64,000 nt of DNA from Trematomus loennbergii (lineage: Eukaryota; Chordata; Actinopteri; Perciformes; Nototheniidae), in assembly GCA_012861695.1 (NCBI GenBank), contig JAAOOA010000456.1:259263-323262 (forward strand), in the 5' to 3' direction. The translations under genes were made by a program, and so were the position numbers. The stretch's first letter is position 1. Every line of letters starts with the position of its first letter. The notes beneath the pieces were generated by a model. It saw only the letters and a program-made list of their open reading frames with translations, made no database searches and was not told the origin of the DNA. Below are positions 1 to 13,000 of the stretch, piece by piece.

Positions 1-523
1 TCCCCCGGTGTGTGAAGGCCTCTACAGAGAGTCTCTGTCACATGATCAGGGTTCTCTGTCACTTGATCAGGGTTTTCTGTCGGCCAGGTCTTCAGTTTGC
101 TCAGTGGTTCAGTTCTATAGAAGCAGAAAGAGTTAGAGGACATTCTGAGTCTCTGTCCCTGCCTGTGTTGAACGCGTCCATTAAAGATGATATTAAAGTA
201 TATATAATACTGTCTTTAACTTCTCTGACCTGCTTTTCTGAGGAACTGATGACGAAGATGCTGATGGTTTACAGATTACAGAAACTGTTGGTTTCCTGTT
301 TCCATGACACAAGGCTGTCCTATCAGATGCTGTCAGAGTAGATTCAACTTTAACACGAAGAAGAGCTGGACTCAAAATATATCACCGTCTTTGAACTCAG
401 GGTTCATACGAGTTCATGTTGAAGATCACTCCGTACATTTAGATTCTGAAATGTGCCATCATGAAAAATCTGTTTTTTTAACTTCTAATAGTTTAAGTAT
501 GGGGTGTACGGCCTCTTATGAGC
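1..523 (+). repeat. R repeat unit, copy 0 (truncated by window start)
   Basis: This stretch is a near-identical copy of the A segment of the R units at 30-39 kb. It starts at the same point as position 30,487 of copy 1 and carries the short tandem motif CTCTGTCACATGATCAGGG twice (the second with one substitution). It ends at the TACGGCCTCTTATGAG junction, where element S begins. The same R-to-S junction occurs at 34,372 and 38,604. Short open frames here are repeated in every unit and look like by-products of the repeat, not a gene. Confidence 0.85.
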
Positions 524-1312
524 GGCCGTACAGGCCGTAATTCATACTGGTCCTCTCACGCACATATATTCTCCTTTTACATACATACATTTTCACTCTC
601 ACACACGTATATATTTACACTCACACATTCATACATTCTGCTCTCATATTATCATATTTCAATGCACACATTCATACATTGTCACTCACACATTTATAAG
701 TTTTTCACTCACACATTTTTACATTTTGTTCTCATATTCATATATTTTAATGCTCATGTTTATACATTTGCTCTCATGCACATTCCGCGAAACTCGCGAA
801 ACTCGCGGAAGTGATTTCAAAACAAAAGCACTCGTTTGCTTGGAACGTTGATAATATTATAAACAAAGGGAAACGAGGTGAATTTAGCAATCACAACGAA
901 AACGGCCAAGACACACATTGAGCCCAGAAAATGAATGTTATTAAGGGCTGTAAATATAATAAGTCTATGTCTAAAATGGACAACATTGTTAGGAGATTTA
1001 AACTATACAGCGATTCTGCACTGCGGTCACTCAGCCGTCTCTCCACTTTGTTTTTTCAAATCAGCTGCTCTTCATTTTTTTTTACAAATATTTTTTACCA
1101 CAAGTTCTTAATAAAACTGACACCGTTGGACTCGGTATTAGTTTGACTGCTACTAACAATATTGAAGTACTTTTACTGTGTATTTTTTGAGAAATACTCT
1201 GTCAAAGTCCCCTCCTGAGAACAAAAGCAAGCCACTTCTGCTAAGTTTGATGAGGGAATTCTTTTTTGTTGTCATTAGTTCTTCGTGAGATTGATCCTGT
1301 TGGACTCAGTAG
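524..1312 (+). mobile_element. Element S, internally deleted copy
   Basis: It begins with GGCCGTACAGGCCGTAATTC, the terminal inverted repeat seen at both ends of the full copy at 34,372-35,731. The first 270 bases are a degenerate tandem array of about 20 bp (CACTCACACATTCATACATT type). The segment between the array and the CGCGAAACTCGCGG motif (near 785-815), about 330 bp in the copy at 35 kb, is missing here. Similarity to the other copies stops at about 1,312 (GGACTCAGTA). Confidence 0.75.
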
Positions 1313-1546
1313 GCCAAGGGCGCCGGAAGCGGGGGGCCAGGGGCCATTGGCCCCCCGCTTTTCAGCCCTGCCCCACATTTTCGCAGCGCGGATGCCGTGG
1401 AACACTGTACAAATCCCGTTTCAATAATTCTACTCTACTCTAAAGTCGCATCTAAAACGCGATCTGATATAGCTGTGTATATTTTGTTATGTTTGATTGT
1501 TATATTCAATCTCATTAGCTTCAGGCATTTTTTAAGCTTGTAAAGC
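1313..1546. other. Unassigned sequence with GC-rich inverted repeat
   Basis: No gene is seen. Around 1,337-1,362 GCGGGGGGCCAGGGG is followed directly by an approximate inverted partner GGCCCCCCGC. This GC-rich hairpin resembles the end of a fish DNA transposon, but no second terminus was found. Confidence 0.4.
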
Positions 1547-1830
1547 TCTCACTCGCCACTCTGCTGTTCCACAGCGCCGCTTCCCCTCCCTCTGCTGAAA
1601 TTCTGAATGTAAGGCGTATAGTAATCATAGATAACACGGCAGGGTCCGTTACAGTTTGTTTTGATCTGATTTCAAATAAACAAAGTCTTGGCTTTCAGAA
1701 TATTAAACTTGTTTTCTGCAAATTCAGATGATAAATACAACTTTGAAGCTTGTAACGGCATAATTACAAGCAACGGAGTAACTTTACGTCACTGCAGGAT
1801 AACAGCCGGTGTTTCTCGTGAGTGTTTTCC
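1547..1830 (+). repeat. Dispersed repeat, related to 20,420-20,700
   Basis: This matches 20,420-20,700 across most of its length, including TAACACGGCAGGGTCCGTTA, CAAATAAACAAAGTCTTG and AAGCTTGTAACGGCATAATT. It is therefore a dispersed element of unknown class. A CA-rich patch follows at about 1,868-1,905. Confidence 0.6.
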
Positions 1831-2439
1831 CCGGGAAACAAACACAATACACACAAACGCAAAAATACACAAACACACACACGTATACACACACACACAC
1901 TCACACTCGCGGGCTTCCCCTATCTTCCCTTCGTACTATTTTGATCATTTGCTCCACTAATAATCAATCAGATCGATCCAGAGAAGAGGAAACTTTGAAG
2001 GCCTTTTTCTCAAAATGATGACTCTGTAACAGTCATTATATAATGTGACATATTTTGCTTAATATTTGGAGAGCCTACAACAACAACCTGATATCATTAG
2101 AAAGCTATGAATCTCCTCTTTCCAACAGTGTATACAACTCAAAATGTGTCTTCGGGTCAATGCGACTGATTTCGATGGAGCAGGTCACTTTGCATTAGGT
2201 AAAATAAAGCAGGCAGACATAACAGGAAGAATATGTACATTTTAACCCAATCAAATAGGACATTGTCACACCATTCAAATGTATCCATGTAAATTACAAC
2301 CAATAAAAAAGCTTAGATTACTTTATTTGTTACGTTGTTCTGTGTGTGTCAGTCAGCCGTTAACCTAGATAGAAATATATACACTTGCAAACACGTCAGA
2401 AGAACCAGCGCAGAAGAAAACTAAATACAGTCAATCTAA

Positions 2440-3110
2440 ACTTAAATTAACAACTGGAAGGTCACATCCCTGACATCCACGTCTCCGGAGCCTGGACCTT
2501 CATCAATCACAGAACCAGCGAAGCCAGATGAACCCAAAAGCAGCAGCTCTGCGGCCGCAGAGACTGTCAAAACCGCCGCCACCGCCGTCGTTGAACCGAA
2601 ACAGGCTGGTTCCGACTGCATGGAGGTTTGTTGTCGGGACATTGAGACGGGTAAAGCTGCAGCTAACTGACCGCTAGATTATTTGGGCAAAGAGAAAGGT
2701 ACTTCAACGCAGAATGGTACAAAAACAGAGAGTGGTTATTCTTTGCAAAACCACTAAACGGGCCTTCTGTGAAATATGCAGATTTGCTGTCAAACGGCTT
2801 GTAACTTTCTCAAAATGTGGAGATGATAGCTTTGTTAATATCGGAGTTAATAACTGGAAAAAGTGCCCAAGCCTCCTGGACAGCCACGAAAAGTCTCATT
2901 TCCACAGAGAGTGTATTAAAAAAAGTGCGCTTTCTTCAGTCAAACACCAGTCAACATACAGCTTGTCAAACAACAGCGTATTGAGCAGGAAAAAAGAAGA
3001 GATGGAATGATGGAGCAACTGAGCAATTTCCAAAAGAACTCGTAACTGAGAAAAACCCCACTCTGAAAAGCTTCATGCTCACCGGGAAATATGCATCATG
3101 AGACAATTAA
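2440..3110 (+). pseudogene. Degenerate hAT-type transposase N-terminal region
   Basis: The plus strand carries broken reading frames. The clearest, at about 2,714-3,010, has a Cys-x2-Cys pair (CEIC), then NWKKCPSLLDSHEKSHFHRE, which resembles the TTF/BED-type zinc-binding region at the start of many hAT transposases (WKK...L..HE.S..H). An acidic, proline- and serine-rich stretch precedes it in a different frame at 2,470-2,640, as is common in such proteins. No catalytic core or hAT dimerisation region is seen, and terminal repeats were not located. I read it as a dead transposase remnant; a host gene derived from a hAT element is less likely because the frames are interrupted. Confidence 0.5.
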
Positions 3111-3166
3111 TGAACTTATAAATCTAATGTATCGGGAGTCTCTCACAACCTGATCTCACCAGAATG

Positions 3167-3215
3167 CGTGACTCCACCACGACTCCTTAACACTGCATTG
3201 CGTGGTGGAGTCACG
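3167..3215. repeat. Perfect 15-bp inverted repeat (hairpin)
   Basis: CGTGACTCCACCACG at 3,167-3,181 pairs exactly with CGTGGTGGAGTCACG at 3,201-3,215 across a 19-bp loop. It lies just downstream of the hAT remnant. It could be a transposon sub-terminal structure; function is unknown. Confidence 0.8.
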
Positions 3216-3216
3216 A

Positions 3217-4886
3217 ACTTTGTTACATTTACGTGTCTGCACCACGCAAACAACGCCAATGTAAAGTGAATGAGGCTCCTTTGTCGTGGTGCACACACGC
3301 ATTTCTACAACGTCCAGCAGTGAGCTTTTATTCTATAAAACGTTTTTAAAATCTACTGTATAGCTTGTAGTAACTCACAGGAGGCTTCTTTTATTTTATT
3401 TGTATTCATAATAATTTTTATTTTTCGTCAGAATGTATTATGGTGCATTATTCACCAATGTTTGTTCTCAAAAACAATGTATTGTGTGTAATACAACTGT
3501 GATTTTTATTAAATTAGTTCGTTTTAAGGAAGGCCAGAGCTTCAGCTGTGTCAAAGAGATTGTTCCCTTTAGTTAACGTTATTTAAAAGATAATTATAAT
3601 CCTATTTGATTAAGTACCCTTTATTGTATTACGGACCCAAAGAGCTGAGCGTCCATTCCCATTGGATAACAGAGCATTTTACACCCGGAAGTAAGTATTC
3701 TCCTTACTGTCCATTGATTTTATTTACAGTGATATCTGCACTACTCATCAACTCAAAAACACCAGAGTATCCTTGTTAATGACACAACATTGATTGGTTT
3801 AAATTGTGTACAATGCTTTTGTATTTTCCCCTTTCGATTCGGAGAAACAAATATGTTTCGGAGTGTGTGGATGGTAGAAGACACTACATTACCCAGAATC
3901 CTCAGCTATTGTTCCGCTTTGCCTCAAGCTCTGTGATTGGTTGACCTCCAACTGCATTCCAATGAAAAAAACGTTTCGTCAAAGATCAAATCATACTTTA
4001 TTCAGCAGTGCTTGCTTTACTCTTTGAAAGTCATCACATGAATGCATTGTAATGAATGGTTTGGCTGCATTAAACATTACACATCTGTCGTAGTTCTTTA
4101 TTTATCTACAGAGATCGGGCCTCAGAATGGACCGGAAACTATTCTTTTACCGTTCTATTTTAATTTCACAATAAAGTTAGTAGTAATAATTTGTTTTGAT
4201 ATTATTGTTTTTTATTAACTACTAGACCGCTGGGTCATGTTAAGACCATCTTTTCTGTGTTGCTGTGGTTTTTTTACATCGCTTTTGTGTTACAAATATC
4301 AAAACAATAACAGAATATATCCGTCGTAAACTAAACCAGAAACAGCAGTATATTTTATATGTTAACACTGTAAACTTGACAGCTTTTTAACCCGCACCTC
4401 CTACTGGTTAAAGCACGTTATTACACGTTTAGAGTAATTGCAATGCAGGTCGATTGTGTTGCTTTTTAATGACTGTTTTAAAATGCCTTTTTCTTAATGT
4501 CTTTCATTTTTGTTAAGCACTTTTGAATGTGTTATATTTGATGAAAACATTTAAATATTAAGAGTACATACTCTTAATATAGTGGGAAAGTGGAAGGTCA
4601 ATGATATAATAATATAGAATAGAAAATATCAAGAAGATACTGTAAGTGATCTCTACAATAAACAGTTTAGTGCCGGATAGGAGGATGTGCAAAACAGAAA
4701 ACTAATAAGGCTTATTTATTAGCCTGAATACCTGCACTGAGACCCTCACCCTGCACCCTGAGTCTCAACTCTCAGAGTTCTTCAAGCCTTTCCCTGTTAT
4801 TTGTATTAAACCAAACATTAAGCTTCCCAATGGTGTGGTCTTCGTTTTGTGGAAAAAGTGCAAATGCAGTGTTTGAATATGATTAC
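3217..4886. other. AT-rich intergenic DNA
   Basis: I see no convincing exon, RNA gene or bounded element in this stretch. It has scattered short AT-rich runs and a possible continuation of the THAP exon's intron on the minus strand. Confidence 0.5.
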
Positions 4887-5051
4887 CTCACATATTTTGT
4901 TGCGGCTGTCTGTTTTGATTGTTAAATTGCTCCTGCTGACTTGAGCTAGCCATTTTCCCCTCCTCTCTGTGTCAGTGGGGAAGCCGTACATTCTGATTCT
5001 TACTCCTTTCTCTGAGCGATTGGAGCATCCCCAGGCAGCACAGCAAACCAT
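4887..5051 (-). CDS. THAP-domain protein, first coding exon (partial)
   Basis: The 55-codon exon starts with ATG at 5,051 and encodes MVCCAAWGCSNRSEKG followed by a conserved-looking core: a Tyr-Gly-Phe-Pro turn near residue 22, RGKWLAQV near residue 31, and a C-terminal KICE. This order (Cys pair, FP, KW, then Cys-x2-His) is that of the THAP zinc finger, a DNA-binding module found in host transcription regulators and in P-element-like transposases. The exon ends in GTGAG|GTAAT, a good donor, exactly where the final Cys-x2-His-Phe should be completed by the next exon. That next exon would lie at lower coordinates and I could not find it. It may be the start of a THAP gene or of a P/THAP-type transposon; the repeat-rich setting favours the latter. 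Confidence 0.65.
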
Positions 5052-5811
5052 GGTGGAGACGATATGCCAGGACAACACGGAGGAAAAGGCACAGACAAAC
5101 TGCATGACATGCTATTCAATGTTTATTGAATTCCATGTATTTACAATGGATGTTCCTAAAACAACACTTTTAACGTCATAATCGTGTTGCTGCTAGTCCA
5201 TTGATAGTCACCTGTTGGTCTCCTGTCCTTTCTGAAAGTCATAAAGAGTACATTAGTCATTTAGATTACTTATGTCCTCAAGTACCATGGGATTACTGAA
5301 ACCACCATGAATTAAAAAAATGGTAGAAATTAATCTAATCTAAATTTTGAAGCATTCCTTGCCATCCCCTCCCTCTAAATATATCATACACATTAGGAAG
5401 TGATGCTCCTGACTACCATACCTGTTTAAGAGATAATATTTGTTTTAAATAATTCAAAGCAATACACAACAGCAACAGGCTCTTTAACCAAGGCAACAGC
5501 CTAACATGTATATGTTAACAAGTAAACTAGTTGTTCACACTTCCTAATATTATCCATAAATATTAGCAGATTCTATTTATTTTTTAAAACATATTGATGT
5601 AAATACATACACATATCGGTATGTTGTATAAATATTGCAAATCAAGACCTTTATTCACTACTTATTACCAAAAATCGTAGTTCTATCTCCGGTAATCATG
5701 CATTCATATGTCCCGCCACGAACTTCCGGGGAACTATTGACTCTCCCTGAACCACGCATCAAGCATTTTGGACTTCCGCTGTCGTAACTCTTCTATCTAT
5801 ATGGCGCTGGG

Positions 5812-6546
5812 CACTGTTCGAAATGGGGGGAGCCAGGGGGAGCTTGGCTCCCCCGAAGAGGGAGGGAGCTCCCCTGAAGGCCGACTTTGAGATAAATAGG
5901 GGGAGCCCAAAACAATCGTGCATATTTGTGTCACACAGATTAGAAATGTTGAGTTTCTGTAATAACGTTCAGTAAATAAATAATAGTTATTGTTCATTAC
6001 AGTTTCTGAATATTTGTTTTATATTTGTGAATATTTCTGGGTGTTGCCATCTGTACGTGGCGGCGCTGCATTCTTTACGCTACTTACGTTGCTATGGTTA
6101 CGGTGGCGATGCCGGCGCGGTATTTGAAATGTTCATATTGATATTTTTTTAACTCTGGCTTTGTAATAAAAAATATGGCAAAACTAAAACAGCCAAGCGT
6201 CGCAGCTTTTGGATTCACAAGCAAAGAAGCGAAGGAGTCTAAAAATGACAACGTGAACGGAACAACTTTTAGTTGTCTGGCTGTTAGCGGCGTTTAGGGT
6301 CGAGTTTGACAGCTCCACACCGAGGGAGAGGCCTGCCGATGCAGAGCCTGAAGAGGCTTCAACAACGGCCACAGCCGCCGGCGTAGTGACACCGTCTGTA
6401 GTAGCAGAGCGATTTTATAGCAATTGAACGAATCCGCGCTGCTGCACCAGTCAACAGAGCGTGCGTGTGAGTGTGACATATTTAGTAGCAGGATGTGCAC
6501 TGAAAAATAGGGCTCCCCCGAAAGTAAATGGGTAATTCGAACACTG
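5812..6546 (+). mobile_element. hAT-family non-autonomous element (MITE) with exact 8-bp TSD
   Basis: The termini are CACTGTTCGAAAT at 5,812 and, inverted, CAGTGTTCGAATTACCC at 6,546. GGGGGAGCC-type sequence follows inside both ends. The flanks are an exact 8-bp duplication, GCGCTGGG, at 5,804-5,811 and 6,547-6,554, the size made by hAT transposases. Inside, from about 6,175, a plus-strand frame starting MAKLKQPSVAAFGFTSKEAK looks like the very N-terminus of a TTF-type hAT transposase, then stops. The element is therefore a deletion derivative of an autonomous hAT and would need a transposase supplied in trans. Confidence 0.9.
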
Positions 6547-6554
6547 GCGCTGGG

Positions 6555-8940
6555 TATAACTATTAATGTAATTAACAATAGATATACTATAAAATGAGAA
6601 GAAGACAGATTCCATATAAAAGCTTGTTTTATGTCAAATAAATGAGCATTAAGATATACCTTCAATAAAATGAATATATTGTGGATGATAGGAACTCACA
6701 GTGCTCTATACTGCATTATCACGTTCAGTTGCACTCAATAAAAAGCTTAATTTTTAACCCTTAAGTGCCTCTAAACATCTGACAGTGCTGAACTCCAACA
6801 GACTTTGGAGCCGCACTCATTTGAATAGAAAGGAAACAACGCACAGGTAATAATTAACAGTAATGAAGGGAAACACTTCAAACACACACCACACACTATC
6901 ACAAATAAAACACACATTATATTAGATTAGTGGTTCAATTAGAGGTTAAAATAAACTCCCATTCTCCACCACTATCCAAACAGTAGGATTAAATATCAAC
7001 CCTTTAAATCGGATTACAGCTGCGGCACACAGTGAGTAAATAATACAGAATATAAATGAAAGAACATACCCAGGATGAGACATGTTATGTCGAGCAGCAC
7101 AAAGGGGATTCCTCTCGCCTCGAACATTTTGGGTCCTTCTCAGGTCAACTATTTTCATTTCCTCGGTCCTCGGTATCACCGGAAGTTGATTTGTCTGCGC
7201 CATCTTGAGTAGCGTCCCATGGCTCTTATTTCTGCCGGAGGACCGAGGATCGAGGAGCGAGGAGCGATAATGGAGGAGCGATAACCGAGGAACCACCAGA
7301 CCATCCTCCGGGGAAATCCTCAGATACTCGCCCCTTACTGTGTATCACTCACTGATTGGACGATGCAGCGCATGCACTGATCTGATGCTTCTTGACATGA
7401 GAGCAGAGTTTCCCAGCGGAGTGAAGAAAACACATGAAACTCACGGGACTCACTCCTCAGTTTATCGTGTTTTGTTTCAATGAATGCATCATTCAGTTAC
7501 AAATATGTGATATATCTGAACAACAAAGTGGTCAAAAATTATTTTATTCATTTATTGGAAACATTTTCATGATCGCTTTTTCGTTTTACATTTTCATTCA
7601 TTGTCATTTCCATTCAGTCAGTCATTAAGTGCTATTTAAAATGTTAATTTGCTACATATCCACACAAACAAAGTGTGCAATGATGAATGTTAATCTAACT
7701 GGGTTTTGATAGATAACATATCTCTTTTTCTTCTCTGAATTATTTTATTTCTATTGTGCACTCTAATCAATATTAATCCAACTATTGTTCGTTTATACAT
7801 TTTAAGAATGGCGTTTATCTTTTTTGAGAATGAGTTCTTATTTTATTTAATGTATTTGGGTCTACAACAGATGATACAAATGTTTGTGTCAGTAAATGTG
7901 ACTAACAGAGGCGGGGTGTTTGTGAAAATAACGGGGACAGAGCTGCTGTCAGACGAACAGCTGTGCGGCGTCATCACAAACGGACGTCGCTTCACGTGAC
8001 GCTCCGGAGGAAAGGACGTCCCATTGCTCTTAAAACTCATTTCCCTGCTTCTCGTGGTTTCCTTGCGTCTCTCCATGCTTCCCTGGTGGGAGGGACTAAA
8101 CGCAGGGAAACGACGCAAGTGAGGGACGCAAGGATTCCATTTAATCGACCTGAGAAGGACCCGTTGCCTCCTGTCTGTCTCTGCCGCAAATGAAGCCTCT
8201 TCTCCGGGTACGAACAGCGGCAGTAAGGTGGGTGGGGGTGGAGTTTATTTCCGATCAGAAAAATGTCAGCAAATGGTGCAAAAACACAATAACCCGTCCG
8301 CACCCTGGAGAAGAAGCAACGGAACTGCAGGACACATCAAGAGGAGCATTTGTTGTTTGTTTTTTTAATTGTGTTTCAAGGCGGGGATTGGCAGAACAGC
8401 TGATAACTCCGCACGACGCGCCGCATGGCAGAGTAAAACAAACGAACCCACACCGGAAGATTGTCGTGAAAAACACACCTGTTCCCGGTTCGGTGTGTGT
8501 GTGTGTGTAGCCGGTGTCTGAGGGTGCACGCGGAACTAACCCGAAAAAATCCGGTGTCGATGGAAGCTGCGCGGCCCTGGTGGTGCGTTCAGGGGCCAGT
8601 GGGAAAATTGGGTAGTATCCTGGTTTGTGAACTAATCTTTATTTAATTTTTTGAATTTTGACACTATCTTATTTTCATTTTTTTTTAAAGAAGATAACAC
8701 AAAACATTATTAATTATTATTATTTATTTATATGTTCATTATTTACTTCTTTTTTTTAACAGTAAATAAGGAAATATTCTTTCCAAATTATTTAAATTCA
8801 TATTTGTTTTTTGTGGAGTGTCAGATAAAATAAATCCAATTGAAGCTAGAAGACAGAATTGTTCCCAGCTTAAAACTGCTTTAAAAATACAATATATTCA
8901 TATTATTTTCCACTTAAGCGGAGTTCATTCACTATCAGTG
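6555..8940. other. Intergenic DNA without recognised genes
   Basis: No exon is supported. Two stretches (about 7,120-7,300 and 8,040-8,160) contain imperfect inverted GC-rich motifs such as CCTCGGTCCTCGG with GGACCGAGGATCGAGG, likely pieces of DNA transposons. A short GT run lies near 8,497-8,510. Confidence 0.5.
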
Positions 8941-9122
8941 AGGAGGCGTGTGGCGCAGTGGATAGAGCGTTGGTGTTCGGATCACAGGTTCAAACCCCAC
9001 TGCAGTCAGCATGTCGTTGTGTCCCTGAGACAATTGCTCCTGTGGGGATTGCCCACAGTATTGAGTATGTAAGTCGCTTTGGATAAAAGCGTCTAACAAG
9101 TAACATGTAATGTAATGTAATC
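8941..9122 (+). mobile_element. tRNA-derived SINE
   Basis: The head has RNA polymerase III promoter boxes: box A TGGCGCAGTGG at 8,951-8,961 and box B GGTTCAAACCC at 8,987-8,997, spaced as in a tRNA gene. The body then leaves the tRNA pattern and ends in GTAAGTCGCTTTGGATAAAA followed by the repeating ATGTAATGTAATGTAAT tail. That tail is shared by common teleost SINEs. The tRNA-like part does not close into a full cloverleaf, so this is a SINE and not a functional tRNA gene. Confidence 0.9.
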
Positions 9123-9868
9123 AGTCCCCATACCTACTTAATATTAATTTAGTTTAGGTATTGAATTCCCCTAATTACTAGTTAGTCTACATAATTCAAT
9201 TGTTTTTAAGAATTCTTATTTATCTTTCACATTGTTTGATAGGTCAATGATTAGCAACGACGTTGATTTTGATTCTGATTTTTCCTTTTATGCAGGAAAC
9301 GAGCATTTAAAAACTCAATATTACCCTATTTGTTAGAATTTTTATACATTTTATTAAATAAACTTTACTGTAAAGACTTACCTCAGTAAATGTACACTAA
9401 TTGCAGTATTTTAATATATTAATTAACACGTGCACACCTCAGGAACAAACAGGAAGATATAGGAACATTATTATCACAACACTGACCCCATCTAGTGGTT
9501 TGAAGGTTAAACTACACTAAGAAAACGGATATAATTCTCTATTTTGTGAAAATCAACAACAATTAGCTCCAAACCTTCACTCATTTTGAAAGAACACGTA
9601 TTTAGAACCCATAAGCTGTGTTCTAAGTTAATTAAATACACTAAAACAAACACAAATACAACCGTCCTGCAAGAGATGGGTATATTAAAAAGGCCCTATT
9701 ATGCTTTTTAGGATGTTCCCTTTCCTTTGGTGTGTTATTTAGGTTTTAGTGCATGTAAATGGTCTGCAGAGGCTAAATTCCCTGTGATCCCCTGCCTGAA
9801 ACGCATCCATTGGCTGCCTTTGTTTAAATGGTAAATGGACATATGGCCCTCTATCAACGATATCTTCT
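9123..9868. other. Intergenic DNA with a transposon-end-like segment
   Basis: No gene is seen. At about 9,686-9,830 the sequence TTAAAAAGGCCCTATTATGC begins a segment typical of TTAA-flanked fish MITEs and resembles the TTAAAGGACACCTATCATGC terminus at 62,064. The other end appears to be cut off by the LINE. Confidence 0.4.
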
Positions 9869-10036
9869 TTCATTTCATTTAATTTCAAACCTTTATTTAT
9901 CCAGGTTATATCCCATTGAGATCATTGACTCTTTTTCAAGGAGACCTGCTCAAGTAGGTTCCACATGAAACATTAAAAACATAACAGAACAACAAAAGGA
10001 CATCATACAGTCATTACAGGGATTACAATTTACATA

Positions 10037-13000
10037 CTATCCACATGCACAGGTACCAACAGCTTCCGATTCAGTAGCATCCAACCGAGCTTTAAAAACA
10101 TTTAGTGGCACCAGATTGCTCAGTTTCCATTTTAATTGCAGACTATTCCAGGACAGTGGAGCTGCGCATCTAAATGCTATCTTCCCTAAGACAGTCCTAG
10201 CAGTTGGCACATTTAATAAAACCACAGCATGCGATCTCAGGCAGTAGCCACTTACAATTCGCCGTGAGATCAGGGAGCAGATGTAGGATGGAAGTTTCCC
10301 TAACATGGCTTTATATATAAAAATGTACCAGTGACTGAGCCTCCGTACAGTTAGTGAAGGCAGACCAGCCCTTGCATACAGGGTACAGTGATGAGTTAAT
10401 GCTTTACAGTTTGTCACAAATCTCAGTGCACTGTGATACGCAGCATCTAACTTGACCAGGCAATTGGCAGGTGCATTCATATAATCAGATCACCATAGTC
10501 CAGCACAGGTAAAAAGGTCACAGTGACTAGCCTTTTTCTGGCCTCGAGCGAGAAACAGGACTTGTTCCTGTAGAAGAAACCTAGCCTAACCCTCAGTTTT
10601 TTAAGCAGGTTATTGACATGACGTTTAAAAGTGAGACAATCATCAAGCCAGATACCAAGGTATTTGTAACAGGCAACCACTTCAAGTTTTATTCCTTGCG
10701 TAGTTAAAATATCTAAAACAGGCTCTGGTGTCTTTTTAGCTTTTGAAAAGAGCATTACCTTGGTTTTATCAACATTTAAAAGAAGCTTTAGTTCAGAGAG
10801 CTGAGTCTGAATAATGTTAAAAGCAGCTTGCAATTCAACAACAGCCTCCTTAATGGAGGGACTGCACAGTACATAACGGTATCGTCCGCATAAAAATGTA
10901 AGGTTGCTCCATCGACATTTTCACCTAAACTATTGATGTAGATGGAGAATAAAAGTGGACCTAAAACAGAACCTTGAGGAACACCATTAGTAATGTTTAA
11001 CCACTCAGAAGACAGCCCATCAAAATGAACACATTGGGACCTTTCAGAGAGGTAGTTCACAAACCACCCCACTGCATGGCTGGATAAGCCAATACTGAGT
11101 AGCCTCTGCTTTAAGATGCGATGATCGACGGTATCAAACGCTTTGGAAAGGTCAATAAATAGAGCTGCACACTCTGCTTATTATCTAAAATACTCGCCAC
11201 ATCATTCACCACTTTCATTGTGGCAGTGATGGTGCTATGTTGCTTTCTGAAGCCTGACTGATGTTTAGACAGGATGTCATTTGTACATAAAAACACCTTT
11301 ACCTGTCACTCACTAGGCGTTCAAGAACCTTAGCCAGAACTGATAATTTAGAGATGGGCCTATAATTATTTAAAACAGTTGCCTCCCCTCCTTTCAGCAA
11401 AGGCAGGACATACGCTGACTTCCACAATTTTGGAATTGTGTTTGTGCTGAGGGAGAGGTTAAAAAGAGTAGTGAGAGGTGGAGCAATAAAATCTGCAGCT
11501 ATCTTTAAAAAGAAAGGTTCCACGTTGTCCGGGCCGGCCGGTTTCTTAGGATCTAACTTGGTTAAAGCTTCACGAACAACATCAACAGTAAAAGGAGTAA
11601 AACTGAAAGGGTTTTCCAAACATTTTCAGAGTCACACTGTGGTGTTCACAGAAGCAGAGTTAGTCACAGAATCAAACAGAGCACAGGACACAAAATGCTC
11701 ATTAAAACAATTTAACATAGTAGCCCTGTCCGATATAGAGCCAGATGCTGTGGTAATGCACGGAGGTAGCTCATTACGGATATCACCGGTGGATATCGAT
11801 TTTATGGCTTTCCAACATTTTCCAGGATTATTCAGGTTCTTTTAACTGACAATAATACTTAGACTTAGCACTTTTTATTTGTGATGTGAAGCTATTTCTT
11901 AGCTGCCTAAAGCGTAGCCATTCTACCTCTGAGCCTGATTTCCTAGCCTTTGCCCAGGCCTTGTTTCTCTCATGTAGGAGACTAGATAAGTCAGCAGAAA
12001 ACCAAGGATTGTCTCGTCCCTTCACTCTAAATTACGCAGGGGTGCATGTCTATCTATAATTTCCATAAAACCAAGATAAAAATAAGACCATGCAGTTTCT
12101 ACATCAGCACACAGATCGATTTTACCCCAATCAAACAAACAGATCATGAACAAAACCCTGCTCCACAAAATGTTTTTTGTCTCTCTTACTGATAATGCGA
12201 GGTTTAACCTTTTGGACTTTTGTGTCCCTAATTGTGGCTACAACACAGTGATCACTCAGATCATTTGCAAATACTCCCACAGATAAGTATTTATGGGGAA
12301 CATTAGTTAAAATGAGATCAATTAAGGAGGATTTATTTGGGGACTTAATGTTAGGGCGAGTAGGACTGTCTATAATCTGAGTAACATTCAGAGAGATACA
12401 AAGGTTTTTAAAATCCTCTGACACAGAAGTTAACCAGTCCCAATTAAAATCACCAAGCAGCACTATTTCCTTGTAGTCAAGTTGAGATAAAAGTTTTGCC
12501 AATGAAGATAAAGTCCTTGACAGCTGAGGGGGGTCTGTAGCAGCCCACCACCATGAGCTGTTGACCCTTTGCTACTTCAATATTTAAGGCTAAAAATTCT
12601 AGTTGTTTACTAATAGATTTGGAAACCATCTTGGTTACACAAAACTTATTTTTCACATAAATGGCAACGCCACCACCTTTTTTAGGACGGTCGGTACGAT
12701 ATACACTATAACCATTTAAGTAGATGTCAGAGGCCAAAATAGATTTATCTAGCCACGTTTCTGATAAGACAATGATATCAGCATCAGTCGAGCTCGCCCA
12801 AATGCGGACAAAATCTAACTTAGGTAACAGACTGCGCACATTTAAGTGAATGAATCCCAACCCAGATCTAGAAATAAAATCAGCAGGAGTAGCTATCTGA
12901 CTACTACTGCTACTGGGCGGTCCAGGGTTTAGTTGTACATTCCCTGAGTAATAATAGCAAAAAAAAAAGCACCTTTTCCTCTTAACCGACACACATACAT

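Noticed and set aside
8941..9012. tRNA gene
   Set aside because: Only box A and box B are tRNA-like; no complete cloverleaf, and the SINE body and tail follow.
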